A DNA stretch of 64,000 nt from Phaeodactylibacter luteus (GTDB taxonomy: Bacteria; Bacteroidota; Bacteroidia; Chitinophagales; Saprospiraceae): NCBI RefSeq assembly GCF_007993045.1, contig NZ_VOOR01000009.1, positions 62,001-126,000 on the forward strand. Reading direction: 5' to 3'. Under the pieces are notes generated by a model. It was given only the letters and a program-made list of their open reading frames with translations. It made no database searches and was not told where the DNA came from. Numbering within the stretch: position 1 is the stretch's first letter; each line of letters begins with the position of its first letter. Shown here piece after piece: positions 38,501 to 46,699 of this stretch. Made by a program: the position numbers and the translations under genes.

Positions 38501-39248
38501 GTCTACCGAAGCCTGGTACACCCTCAACAACATCCCGGAGGGCAAGCTTGGCACCGTGAAAGCGCCACCGCCCGCGCAAGCGCCCAACACCCTTTCTGAT
38601 GCAGAACGGGCCGCCGGATGGCAGCTCCTCTTCGATGGGGAATCTACAACAGGCTGGCGCAACTTCAACGCTGATACGCTGGGCCGCGCATGGAAGGTGG
38701 ACAACGGCGCTTTGTACCTCGACCCCGGGCAAAAGCCAGAGGGCGCCTGGCAAGCCGATGGCGGAGGGGATATCATCACCGCTAGTATATACGAGGATTT
38801 TGAATTCAAAATAGACTGGAAAATAGCCCCCTGCGGGAATAGCGGTGTATTCTTCAATGTGCAGGAAGGGGAAGGCTACAGCTACGTCTGGCATACCGGC
38901 CCGGAAATGCAGGTGCTTGATAATACCTGCCACCCGGACGCCCAATACGAGACCCACCGCGCAGGCTGCCTTTATGACCTGATCCCCGTGAAGTACGAAG
39001 CGGCCCGCCCGGCGGGCGAATGGAACGAATCCAGAATTATTTCCCAAAACGGCCAAGTCAGCTTTTGGCTGAATGGCCGCAAGCTGGTTTCTTTTGAAAT
39101 GCACAACGACGAATGGAAAGACCGGATTGCTGCCAGCAAATTCCAGGAAATGCCTGATTTTGGGCTGGCGCGCAAAGGGCATATTGCCCTGCAAGACCAC
39201 GGTGACCCCGTATGGTTCCGCAACATCAAAATCCGCCCGCTCGATTAA
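35571..39248 (+). CDS. Multidomain surface lipoprotein: cytochrome c, PA14, beta-propeller and DUF1080 (3-keto-disaccharide hydrolase-like)
   Basis: The 1225-residue protein has a lipoprotein signal (LLLFSSC, C17). A beta-rich region lies at 30-250; a class I cytochrome c domain follows with CKACH (268-272) and a distal methionine in AMMTP (316/317). A PA14 domain lies at about 370-510 (LRSDDGSRLILGGKEIIDHDG), a glucose/sorbosone-dehydrogenase-like propeller at about 547-877 (GGMDFLSDGRLVVSTWD), and a C-terminal DUF1080 domain at about 1013-1225 (LLFDGESTTGWRNF). These parts usually occur in separate carbohydrate-oxidation and degradation proteins. Heme plus propeller suggests periplasmic or surface oxidation of a sugar. 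A TACATTTG -7 box lies at 35506-35513. The permease gene follows by 27 bases. Confidence 0.88.
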   Translation: MRLTFPTLLLLLLFSSCQQDSPVNAGLPERGHSPWAVRSVLDGQARMLSLALSNGHWAAYSAQNGQFYKFWKGGINFDGAVYTTVHGPQPSSIGDAYTIQPKEAQQWRLRTAQGEVAPAIKYLGHRFESGQVYLKYELRAPGSPPITVEERPEILETGNGQVGLERSFTATGLPEGATLLLHAYYQSLPTLRSLETNGQLSLTDSLMEENSGRRSWQAEGWLALNPSGPTRLAATFTAEPTIPNPNTTVDEAEAELPEGARLIARSDCKACHNTHVKTVGPAYVEIARRYPNNSDNVAMLAAKIKNGGAGNWGEAMMTPHPDLDDATLETMASYILGLDGEAEAGEEAQNNIGPAQLAFVDAAPGVQKNELLPGVLAQVFQYNKSLQQLSDINFQGTPEYEGIMPNIYIGPSEFQSLSDNFAISFQGYLAVPKDNNYVFRLRSDDGSRLILGGKEIIDHDGWHGPSPKDGEVALRAGLHPIRIEFFQGGGGKFVSLEWKSFDDDKFALVPPTQFFHTKAEQPAPGAEAPPMAQTLRIPGHKYPVNAVHPSYTLSQARPDAFMPKVGGMDFLSDGRLVVSTWDAEGAVYIVDGVQSGDPDKMTARKIASGLAEPLGLKVVDDTIYVLQKQELTRLIDHDGDEVADEYQTVSNDWEVSANFHEFTFGLAYKEGFFYAALAIAILPGGASANPQIPDRGRAIRISKQTGAVDFIARGLRTPNGVGLGVDNELFIADNQGDWLPSCKILHITEGDFFGSRAVDSATVAQLPVKPPVVWLPQDEIGNSPSTPLALNDGPYKGQMIHGEVTHGGVKRVFVEKVKGEYQGAVFRFIQGLEAGVNRMAWGPDGALYVGGIGSTGNWQHTGTQWYGLQRLQYNENPAFEMLSVSARSNGMEITFTEPLEPGTGWLPGAYTVQQWWYKPTSSYGGPKMDLEDLTVKSATVSEDRRKVFLELDGMKAGHVIYIRLPYQWVSESGLELWSTEAWYTLNNIPEGKLGTVKAPPPAQAPNTLSDAERAAGWQLLFDGESTTGWRNFNADTLGRAWKVDNGALYLDPGQKPEGAWQADGGGDIITASIYEDFEFKIDWKIAPCGNSGVFFNVQEGEGYSYVWHTGPEMQVLDNTCHPDAQYETHRAGCLYDLIPVKYEAARPAGEWNESRIISQNGQVSFWLNGRKLVSFEMHNDEWKDRIAASKFQEMPDFGLARKGHIALQDHGDPVWFRNIKIRPLD

Positions 39249-39275
39249 GCAACTGACCACACAAAAATCATACAC

Positions 39276-40550
39276 ATGAAATCAACTACGCGAATACAAC
39301 TCTCCTTCATGATGTTCCTGGAGTTTTTTATCTGGGGCGGATGGTTCGTGACGCTGGGCACCTTCCTGGGGAGCAACCTGGCTGCTACCGGCGCACAGAC
39401 CGGGATGGCTTTTTCTACACAATCTTGGGGGGCTATCATTGCGCCTTTCATCATCGGGCTTATAGCCGACCGCTACTTCAATGCAGAGCGCATCCTAGGA
39501 GTGCTCCACCTGGCTGGCGCATTCCTAATGTACCGCATGGCCAATGTGCCTGATTTTACAGCTTTCTACCCGCTGGTGCTGAGCTACATGATTTTGTACA
39601 TGCCAACGCTGGCTTTGGTCAACTCCGTATCCTTTAATCAGATGCAGGACCCCGCCAAGGAGTTCTCGCCTATCCGGGTTTGGGGCACTATTGGCTGGAT
39701 TGTAGCGGGGCTCACCATCAGCTTCATCTTCAGCTGGGATGCGCAGGAAGCAATTAAAGCCGGGGCGCTAAAGAATACGTTTTTGATGGCTGGGGGCGCA
39801 AGCCTTGTACTCGGCATTTTCAGCTTTTTCCTGCCCAAAACACCGCCCAAGGTGGAGCAGGGGGAAAAAGTGCGCATAGCTGACATCCTCGGCCTGGAAG
39901 CCCTGCGCCTGCTCAACAACCGCAACTATCTGATTTTCTTTGTCTCCTCTGTGCTGATCTGCATCCCTCTGGCTTTCTATTATCAGCAGGCCAACCCCTT
40001 CCTAGTGGAAATTGGGATGCAGAATGCTACTGGGAAAATGACCATCGGGCAGGTCTCTGAGGTCCTGTTCATGCTGTTGCTGCCCGTATTCCTCAAGCGT
40101 TATGGCATGAAGGCAACCCTGCTCGTAGGCATGGCCGCATGGACGATCCGGTACCTCCTGTTCGCTTTTGGAGATGTAGGCCAGTACTCCTTTATGCTGC
40201 TGCTGGGCATAGCCCTCCACGGCATCTGCTACGATTTTTTCTTTGTCTCCGGCCAAATTTTTACCGACTCCAAAGCCGGGCCTAAAATCAAAAGCGCAGC
40301 GCAAGGGCTCATCACCCTGGCCACTTATGGGCTGGGCATGCTGATCGGCTTCTGGGTAGCAGGAAAAATTTCCGATGCCAACCTGCTCGCCGACGGCACT
40401 CACAGCTGGCAGAATATCTGGGTATTCCCCGCTATTTTTGCAGCGGCTGTGTTTGTCTTGTTCGGGCTGCTGTTCAAAAATGAAAAGCTGGAAGCAGCAG
40501 AAGTGGAGGACGTGCCTGTCGTCCCTACCGAGCCAGGTGCGGTGGTTTAA
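39276..40550 (+). CDS. Nucleoside:H+ symporter-like MFS permease
   Basis: The 424-residue protein has about twelve membrane segments. The N-terminal LSFMMFLEFFIWGGWFVTLG and IIAPFIIGLIADRYFNAERI are characteristic of the NupG/XapB branch of the major facilitator superfamily. In Bacteroidota, members of this branch often sit beside DUF1080 and ThuA-type sugar genes, so the substrate may be a sugar derivative released by the upstream lipoprotein rather than a nucleoside (inference). It is 27 bases after that gene and is likely co-transcribed. A repeat copy follows its stop. Confidence 0.85.
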   Translation: MKSTTRIQLSFMMFLEFFIWGGWFVTLGTFLGSNLAATGAQTGMAFSTQSWGAIIAPFIIGLIADRYFNAERILGVLHLAGAFLMYRMANVPDFTAFYPLVLSYMILYMPTLALVNSVSFNQMQDPAKEFSPIRVWGTIGWIVAGLTISFIFSWDAQEAIKAGALKNTFLMAGGASLVLGIFSFFLPKTPPKVEQGEKVRIADILGLEALRLLNNRNYLIFFVSSVLICIPLAFYYQQANPFLVEIGMQNATGKMTIGQVSEVLFMLLLPVFLKRYGMKATLLVGMAAWTIRYLLFAFGDVGQYSFMLLLGIALHGICYDFFFVSGQIFTDSKAGPKIKSAAQGLITLATYGLGMLIGFWVAGKISDANLLADGTHSWQNIWVFPAIFAAAVFVLFGLLFKNEKLEAAEVEDVPVVPTEPGAVV

Positions 40551-40587
40551 GCGCTCGTTTTTTTTGCGGTTGGACCATAAAAACAGT

Positions 40588-40801
40588 GGGGCAAACCAAA
40601 ATGCCGCAAGCGTTTATGCTTTTCAGGCTTTAGGCGGGTATTGGCCTAGCGCTGCGAAGGGGTGTAAGCCCGATAGGGCCGAGCGGACAGCGAGCCCCGT
40701 AGCATAGCGGCACCTGCCCGCTGGCAGGGGCAGGCCCCTCCTCACGTCAACGGCAGGCCCATCCCGCTAAGCAGGCAAAAACGACAGCCTGGTTTGCGCC
40801 C
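40588..40801 (-). repeat. Dispersed intergenic repeat, copy F
   Basis: Inverted copy after the permease gene. Outer ends GGGGCAAACCAAAATGCCG and GCCTGGTTTGCGCCC; core AGCCCCGTAGCATAGCGGCA (about 40690-40711). Uninterrupted, with a diverged and shortened insertion-site region (GGCTTTAGGCGGG). Confidence 0.8.
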
Positions 40802-40950
40802 AACCAAGGGTTTTGCCGAAGCCACTAAATTTGAGTTTAGCGGGCTAAATAAAAAACCAGGGAGGAGGCCAGGTTCACAAAGCGTTGGCTTACAATAGGT
40901 AAGGAGCACCAAACACGCGCTAAGCCCTTCGGCTGATATAGACAGGCTGC

Positions 40951-40983
40951 AAAAGGGCCTGCCCGTAAGCACCGGCAGGCCCT
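40951..40983 (-). terminator. Intrinsic terminator of the small lipoprotein gene
   Basis: Perfect 10-bp stem AGGGCCTGCC (40954-40963) with GGCAGGCCCT (40974-40983). On the minus strand it ends in TTTT. It lies just downstream of the stop at 40988. Confidence 0.75.
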
Positions 40984-40987
40984 CTTG

Positions 40988-41455
40988 TTATTCAAACACT
41001 TCTTTCATTTTGCTTTTCAGCTCCCTCCAATCATTGCGGGCACCGCGGAGGGCGTCATCGAAGGCAGCTTCGGGGGAATCCCACAACGCTTCGACCGCCT
41101 CCTTCATGCGCTTAGAAGTACGGCTGCTGCCTTTTAGCTCTTTGGCTACACCGTCTCCATACCGTTGGTAGTAATAAGAAAGCGACCGCGACCAGAATTT
41201 CCGTCTTTCCCGCCGGCTCATAGCCGGTTCATGCACCTCGTAACACTCCTCCACGTAGGCCCGGAAGCGCTCGTCATACTTCCCCCAAGCAGGGTCAGAA
41301 ACAGGCAGGTCTGCTTGTTTGGCTTCGTCCAGCAATTCGTAATAAGCATGGAGGAAGCGCTCCTTGTCCGGCTGGCAGGGGCTAGTGCTGCAGCTCGGCA
41401 AGGATAAAGACAGCAAGCACGAAAAAGCCAACAGCAAGTTCTTAGATTGGGGCAT
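40988..41455 (-). CDS. Small putative lipoprotein of unknown function
   Basis: The 155-residue protein has a lipoprotein-like signal (LLAFSCLLSLSLPSCSTS, lipobox cysteine near residue 22). The mature part is helical, very charged and rich in arginine, lysine and glutamate, with YYELLDEAK and FRAYVEECYE helices. No enzyme motif. Such small helical lipoproteins are common in Bacteroidota, but I cannot name the family. It has its own terminator. ATG at 41455. Confidence 0.7.
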   Translation of the reverse strand: MPQSKNLLLAFSCLLSLSLPSCSTSPCQPDKERFLHAYYELLDEAKQADLPVSDPAWGKYDERFRAYVEECYEVHEPAMSRRERRKFWSRSLSYYYQRYGDGVAKELKGSSRTSKRMKEAVEALWDSPEAAFDDALRGARNDWRELKSKMKEVFE

Positions 41456-41624
41456 AACTCAAGTGGTTGGTTGAAAAGAGCTAACGAAAAACGGGGCAAA
41501 AAATTGGCAGCCGCCTGCTTTGTGCCCTCAAGCAAAGCGCATATCTAGACATTGTTGAAAACCCCAGCGTCATTTGTACCCGCCCTATCCGCCTTTCCGC
41601 CTGATTTTTATGCTATCTTAGCCC

Positions 41625-41672
41625 ATGGAAAACAGGAAGCCCTACCTTAAAGGCTATCAAAATAAAACATGA
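41625..41672 (+). other. Possible 15-codon leader peptide overlapping the pcrB start
   Basis: ATG at 41625 opens a 15-codon frame (MENRKPYLKGYQNKT) whose TGA overlaps the pcrB ATG as ATGA. The overlap would allow translational coupling. There is no proof that it is translated. Confidence 0.25.
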
Positions 41673-42427
41673 CCCACCCAGGCAAAATATACCAACAGAT
41701 TACCCAAGCCAAGCAAGCAGGCGAAAAGCGCTTCGCTTTATTGATCGACCCCGACGAAGTGTCTTTGGCGGGCCTTCCCGCCCTCGCAGAACTTGGGGCA
41801 CAGACCGGCGTCGATTTCCTCTTCGTTGGCGGGAGCTTGCTGGTCCACAACACCCTATCAGATTGTCTGTCGAAGCTGCGCAGCTCCTGCAGCCTGCCGA
41901 TTGTGCTATTCCCGGGCAGCCCACTGCAAATTGACGATAAGGCGGACGCCCTGCTGTTCCTCTCGCTGATCTCTGGCCGCAACCCGGAGCTGCTCATTGG
42001 GCAGCAAGTCATCAGTGCGCCCTATCTGCGGCATGCCGACCTGGAGGTCATCGGCACAGGCTATATGCTCATTGACGGAGGGGCCCCGACCACTGTATCT
42101 TACATGAGCAATACTACGCCTATCCCTGCAGACAAACCGGATGTGGCCATGGCAACCGCTTTAGCCGCAGAAATGCTCGGGCTGCGCATGCTCTACCTCG
42201 ATGCGGGCAGTGGCGCGCGCAACTCCATACCCGAGGCCATGATCAAGCGGGTCTCCGGCGCGGTCTCTATCCCCTTAATTGTAGGCGGAGGCATTAGGAC
42301 TCCCGAGCGGGCCTTTCAGGTCGCTAGTGCTGGGGCAGATGTGGTCGTAGTGGGCAATGCTATAGAAAAAGACAGGCAGCTGCTGCGGGCAATGGTAGAA
42401 GCCGTACACGCTGGCACAACGATTTGA
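41669..42427 (+). CDS. pcrB: Geranylgeranylglyceryl phosphate synthase (PcrB/GGGPS family)
   Basis: The 252-residue TIM-barrel prenyltransferase condenses a polyprenyl diphosphate with sn-glycerol-1-phosphate. Signatures include LLIDPDEVS near residue 25, VDFLFVGGSLLV, VIGTGYMLIDGGAPTTVSYM, LRMLYLDAGSGARNSIP and the phosphate-binding IVGGGIRTPERA. GGGPS is known from archaea and also from several Bacteroidota, where its lipid product is less clear. The next gene begins two bases after its stop, so the two are likely co-transcribed. Confidence 0.93.
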   Translation: MTHPGKIYQQITQAKQAGEKRFALLIDPDEVSLAGLPALAELGAQTGVDFLFVGGSLLVHNTLSDCLSKLRSSCSLPIVLFPGSPLQIDDKADALLFLSLISGRNPELLIGQQVISAPYLRHADLEVIGTGYMLIDGGAPTTVSYMSNTTPIPADKPDVAMATALAAEMLGLRMLYLDAGSGARNSIPEAMIKRVSGAVSIPLIVGGGIRTPERAFQVASAGADVVVVGNAIEKDRQLLRAMVEAVHAGTTI

Positions 42428-42429
42428 GC

Positions 42430-43434
42430 ATGCTCAGAAAATGGTTTTTCTCCTGCACCATAGCCCTTCTCCTTGCCCCCCTGGCTCATGCGCAGGAGCC
42501 GGTCTTGCTCCAAAATGCCTCTTTTGAAGGAGAGCCGGGCTATTCCCGCATCCCTGCCGGCTGGTACTTCTTCGGCGAGGCTGGGCAAACGCCCCCCGAT
42601 ATACACCCCCATCACCACCTTTATCCCTCACTTCCTCTACTCCCACCACGAGACGGCCACACTTACCTCGGCCTGGTGCTTAGGGAAGATGGCACAAGCG
42701 AAGGGCTTGGGCAGGCTTTATCGCGCCCCATGCAAGCCGGCTCCTGTTACCAGCTGATGCTCTACACCGCACGGCCTAAATTTTATCTCGCGCTCAGCAA
42801 ATCCACCATGCAGCTCACCAATTTCAACCAGTCAGGGCGGCTCCAGGCCATGGCCGGCTCTGAGCATGGCCAGCCCGAACAAACCCTATGGGAAGGCCCA
42901 GCCAACACCATAAACGACTGGCAGCCAATATATTTTTCCTTTAAGGCAGAAAAAAGCTATACCCATTTTTTCCTGAAGGCAGTACACAATAATGGAGCAA
43001 CCGCTTATGATGGCGGCATTTTTATAGACCAACTTTCCCCTATCTGGCCTGTAGATTGTGAGACCCTGGCCCCTGTGCCTGCCACAGCAGCACAATGGGT
43101 TGGGGAGCCCTTTTCTATTGCTGCCCTCAACCGCCTGCTGGGCCACCCCATTTTTACCGCCGACAACCAATTGGAGAACGCACTCCTCCACCTGCCCAAC
43201 GGGGATTTCCTGCAGGGCAACCCTGTTTTTTGGCAAATTGCACAGTGGCTCGCCAACAACCCCAAAGCTAAAGCCCGAATGGCCGGCCCCAACCCTGCGC
43301 TTTGGCAGCACGAGCTGCATTACCTGATGAAAGCGGCAGGCGCCTCTCCAAAACGGTATCGCATCAAAAGAGGCGTGCCCTTGGGGAAAAAATGGATTGC
43401 CGGGGACCGCTTCTACCTCAAATGGAAACCATAA
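42430..43434 (+). CDS. Secreted protein of unknown function (jelly-roll-like N-terminal domain)
   Basis: The 334-residue protein has a signal peptide (FFSCTIALLLAPLAHA). Residues 25-215 have the NASFEGEPG opening and the FFLKAVHNNGATAYDGGIFIDQ closing region (shown as fragments) of a carbohydrate-binding-like jelly roll. Residues 225-334 hold a helical end with LHYLMKAAGASPKRYRI and a basic, aromatic C terminus, somewhat like the OmpA-linked region of Bacteroidota 'NASFEG' proteins but without OmpA motifs. It is two bases downstream of pcrB. The ATG at 42430 is preferred over a TTG at 42424. Confidence 0.7.
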   Translation: MLRKWFFSCTIALLLAPLAHAQEPVLLQNASFEGEPGYSRIPAGWYFFGEAGQTPPDIHPHHHLYPSLPLLPPRDGHTYLGLVLREDGTSEGLGQALSRPMQAGSCYQLMLYTARPKFYLALSKSTMQLTNFNQSGRLQAMAGSEHGQPEQTLWEGPANTINDWQPIYFSFKAEKSYTHFFLKAVHNNGATAYDGGIFIDQLSPIWPVDCETLAPVPATAAQWVGEPFSIAALNRLLGHPIFTADNQLENALLHLPNGDFLQGNPVFWQIAQWLANNPKAKARMAGPNPALWQHELHYLMKAAGASPKRYRIKRGVPLGKKWIAGDRFYLKWKP

Positions 43435-43572
43435 CCGGGCAGCTCCGAAGCCTGAAGCGGGAAATAGCCGCTACTTTGTAGGGCGTATATTATTGCTACT
43501 CGGCTGCAGCCTGTATCTTCGCCCGGCAAGCCTTTTGCCAAAAGGCAAAAGCCAACTCAGGAACCTGCAGAT

Positions 43573-44706
43573 ATGGAATTTATTGCCAAGACATTAGCCG
43601 GGCTCGAGCCCGTTTTAGCTGAAGAGCTCCAACAGCTGGGCGCTTCGGAAGTCCTCCCCGTCAACCGGGCCGTCCGTTTTGAAGGAGATAAAGCCCTCAT
43701 GTACCGGGCCAACCTTGAGCTGAGGACCGCCCTGCGGGTCTTGGTGCCGGTGCATCAGGGGAAAGCGCAGAACGAAGAGGCCCTCTACCGGCTTATCCGG
43801 GAGGTAGACTGGTCTCAGTACATGGGCGTCAATGATACCCTTGCCGTAGATGCAGTCACCAACTCCGACTTTTTCCGCCATTCTAAGTATGCTGCACTGA
43901 AAACCAAAGATGCCATCGTAGACCAGTTCCGGGAAAAAAGCGGGCGCCGGCCAAGCGTCAACGTCTATGCGCCAAGGCTGCAGGTAAATGTGCACATCTA
44001 CAAGGATGAAGTGACCATAGCGCTAGACAGCTCGGGAGAGTCCCTACACAAGCGGGGGTACCGGGTCAGTACAGTAGAAGCGCCTATCAATGAGGTGCTT
44101 GCCGCAGGCATGGTACTGCTCAGTGGCTGGAAAGGGGAACAGCCTTTTATCGACCCTATGTGCGGGTCTGGCACCATACTGATCGAAGCCGGGCTCATCG
44201 CTACCCGCAGGGCCCCTCAGCTCACCCGCGAGCGTTTTGGCTTTATGCGCTGGCCCGATTTTGATGAAGGCCTCTGGAATTCCATCCTAGATGCTGCGCG
44301 AAGCCGCATTATCAAAGCCCCACACCCACTGCAGGGGAGCGATAAAGACTTTAAAGCCGTGCGGCTGACTGAGCAGAATGCCTCCCTGGCCGGGCTGGAC
44401 GGGCAGGTGGACGTGGTGCGCAAAAAATTTGAAAAACTAGAGCCAGAACACCCCAATGGAGTACTCATCATGAACCCACCCTATGATGAACGGTTAGAAG
44501 AAGATGACATCGGCGCACTGTATGAAATGATCGGCGACCGGCTTAAGCAGGCCTTCTCCGGCTATACCGCATGGATGATCAGCTCTAGCGGGGAAGGGTT
44601 TAAGCGGGTCGGCCTGAAGACGTCTAAAAAGCATATCCTCTTCAATGGCCCCCTCGAATGCCGGTTCGCAGCCTACGAGCTGTACGAAGGGAGCCACAAA
44701 AAATAA
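43573..44706 (+). CDS. THUMP-domain 23S rRNA methyltransferase (RlmL-type)
   Basis: The 377-residue protein begins MEFIAKTLAGLEPVLAEEL with a THUMP RNA-binding domain to about residue 155. A Rossmann methyltransferase follows, with the SAM-binding DPMCGSGTILIEAG near 195-208 and catalytic NPPYDER near 298-304, the motif of N2-guanine methyltransferases. It matches the RlmL half of the gammaproteobacterial RlmKL fusion and lacks the RlmK part. Predicted target is 23S rRNA G2445 (family knowledge). The small gene downstream starts five bases after its stop. Confidence 0.9.
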   Translation: MEFIAKTLAGLEPVLAEELQQLGASEVLPVNRAVRFEGDKALMYRANLELRTALRVLVPVHQGKAQNEEALYRLIREVDWSQYMGVNDTLAVDAVTNSDFFRHSKYAALKTKDAIVDQFREKSGRRPSVNVYAPRLQVNVHIYKDEVTIALDSSGESLHKRGYRVSTVEAPINEVLAAGMVLLSGWKGEQPFIDPMCGSGTILIEAGLIATRRAPQLTRERFGFMRWPDFDEGLWNSILDAARSRIIKAPHPLQGSDKDFKAVRLTEQNASLAGLDGQVDVVRKKFEKLEPEHPNGVLIMNPPYDERLEEDDIGALYEMIGDRLKQAFSGYTAWMISSSGEGFKRVGLKTSKKHILFNGPLECRFAAYELYEGSHKK

Positions 44707-44711
44707 CCTAC

Positions 44712-45101
44712 ATGAAGTACAATGCTTCTGCCTTATTAGTAGTCGGGCTAATTTTTTCAATATTTTTGGAAGGATATGCACAGGAAAGCTGGATGATATC
44801 CGGGCATTCCATACCGGAGCTAAAGTCAGCAGCAACGTATCCTGCGCTGAAAAGCCATTCACTTTGGCTGCTATTGCCTGCCAAGCGGCAAATGGTCACG
44901 CTCACGCCACCAAAAAGCCAACTGGAGCCCGAGGCTTTTCATAGCTTAGCCCTCATCAATCCAGATAATTCCTATAAAAATTTAGGAGTATTCTGCAAAT
45001 GGGAAGTACAGTTGGAGAAAGCCGCCCGCTTCCCTGTGCGCTTCCGGTTGGGCGAGTTCAATTACGTCGAGCAACTGGAAGGCAAACAACCTAGCTATTA
45101 G
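44712..45101 (+). CDS. Small secreted protein of unknown function
   Basis: The 129-residue protein has a signal peptide (MKYNASALLVVGLIFSIFLE, cleavage near GYAQE). The mature 105 residues contain HSLWLLLPAKRQMVTLTPP and PVRFRLGEFNYVEQLEG, suggesting a small beta protein. I do not recognise a family. It starts five bases after the methyltransferase stop and is therefore probably in its operon. The frame extends upstream to 44658, but the ATG at 44712 begins the signal peptide. The 237 bases after it contain nothing I can identify. Confidence 0.65.
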   Translation: MKYNASALLVVGLIFSIFLEGYAQESWMISGHSIPELKSAATYPALKSHSLWLLLPAKRQMVTLTPPKSQLEPEAFHSLALINPDNSYKNLGVFCKWEVQLEKAARFPVRFRLGEFNYVEQLEGKQPSY

Positions 45102-45338
45102 CACCGTCCGTTATGCACAATGCGTGCTGGCAACAACTACAGCCGCTCTAAGCTTAGTTTTAATCATCCCCCTTGTCACCAACCCACAACGGGGAGTTGC
45201 CCATAACAGCTACCTGAAAACACCAATAGGAACATGCAGCGCCTTAGCGTTCCCAATGGCCCGTTTTCAGGATCATAGACAACTCCCTGCGCCAAGGCCT
45301 TCTAAATGACACGGCCCGCTGGCAGATTTTGAAACATT

Positions 45339-46655
45339 ATGGAAAACGCTTACCGTTCCCGTTTCCTTCGTGAGCAGAGCCAAAAAACACGTATGTATGG
45401 CTTGATCACTACAGCTGTTGCCCTGCTCGCCATCCCTGTATTCTACTACATCGATGTGTACGAGCTGCAGCTGTCCGGCACGCTCCCCTGGCGCCTGCTC
45501 GGGCTTTCTGGAGTAGCCCTTTACCTGATCAGCCTGCTGTTCAAGCTTAAGCCCCGCCAACGCATCTTGGCCCACACGGCCTCTCTATCCATCTATCTGC
45601 TGATGATGCTGGGCCTGGCACTTGACATCCTGCAATCTCCTGCCTACAAACTGGACCATGGCTTTGCAGTGACCACAGGCGTACTCACCGTTTGGCTCGT
45701 CATTGTGATGGTCTCTAGAGGGGAGCGCATCTACCTTATGTGGACAGGCATAGCCCTTGCCCTATTTTTCGGCAGCATGCTGCTCCTGGGCCCTGTCCAA
45801 GATATCGGGTTCCCTATCACCATACTGCTCATTTCTGGGTTTGCAGCCTTCACACTTTACTCTCAGCACAGGCAGGAATTGCAAAAATCTATCTATCTCT
45901 ATCAATTGGAAGAGAAAGAGGAGCGCATAGCCCGCCAACGGGAAGAGCTGGCTACCGTAAACGCCAACCTCAACAGCTTTAACTATGCCATCACTCACGA
46001 CCTGAAGGCGCCGCTGCGGCGGGCACAGTCCTTTGCCCAGCTCATCGAAAGAAGACTGAGGAAAATGGGGCTGCATGATAAGGATACCGAGGAATTCATG
46101 GCCCACATCCACCACGACCACCAAAAGCTGTTTGAGATCATCGATGGGCTTACCCTGCTGAACCAACTGGGCGTGGCCCGCCCTAGCCCAACATGGGCCG
46201 ACGTACAGCTGCTCACAGCTCAAATCTGGAAAGAGCTGAAAGAGGAAGGGGGGCAACAGGCACACGCAAATATCGAGTACAGCCAGGCAGGGCCGGTTTT
46301 TGCCGATGCCAAACTCATCTGGCACGTACTGCACAACCTCCTGGCCAACGCCATCAAGTATTCGGCACTAGAAACCGCCCCTTGCATACAGGTGTCTACT
46401 TACGATGAAGCCCAAGAGCGGATACTCAAGGTGCAGGACAACGGCGCCGGCTTCCCTGCGGCCATGGCTGCAGAGCTCGGGCACCCCTTCAAGCGCCTGC
46501 ACGCCGCCTCAGAGTTTGAGGGCTCTGGCATCGGCCTGGCTATCGTCCGTTGTGTAGTAGAGCTGCACCGCGGCCGCTTTTGGGCAGAGGGCGAAGAAGG
46601 CAAAGGCGCTGCTTTTTACTGCAGTTTCCCAATGCCCGATCAAGGGGCTAGCTGA
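45339..46655 (+). CDS. Sensor histidine kinase with multi-span membrane domain
   Basis: The 438-residue protein has about six membrane segments between residues 20 and 175, with short loops. A coiled linker follows (EEKEERIARQREELATVNAN), then a HisKA domain with H220 in YAITHDLKAPLRR and an HATPase domain with the N box LLANAIKYS, G1 VQDNGAGFP and G2 GSGIGLAIV. The ITHDLKAPLR type is close to the bacteriophytochrome-like kinase group. No response regulator gene lies beside it, so its partner is elsewhere. The input signal is unknown. Confidence 0.9.
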   Translation: MENAYRSRFLREQSQKTRMYGLITTAVALLAIPVFYYIDVYELQLSGTLPWRLLGLSGVALYLISLLFKLKPRQRILAHTASLSIYLLMMLGLALDILQSPAYKLDHGFAVTTGVLTVWLVIVMVSRGERIYLMWTGIALALFFGSMLLLGPVQDIGFPITILLISGFAAFTLYSQHRQELQKSIYLYQLEEKEERIARQREELATVNANLNSFNYAITHDLKAPLRRAQSFAQLIERRLRKMGLHDKDTEEFMAHIHHDHQKLFEIIDGLTLLNQLGVARPSPTWADVQLLTAQIWKELKEEGGQQAHANIEYSQAGPVFADAKLIWHVLHNLLANAIKYSALETAPCIQVSTYDEAQERILKVQDNGAGFPAAMAAELGHPFKRLHAASEFEGSGIGLAIVRCVVELHRGRFWAEGEEGKGAAFYCSFPMPDQGAS

Positions 46656-46699
46656 GCGCTTCCGCATGGCCTTAGCCCCCCTTTTTCATCCCCCTCCAA

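Noticed and set aside
40588-40801. Copy F and neighbouring GGCAGGCCC hairpin as one Rho-independent terminator
   Set aside because: The repeat core has no T run; the real terminator for the minus-strand gene is the separate stem at 40954-40983.
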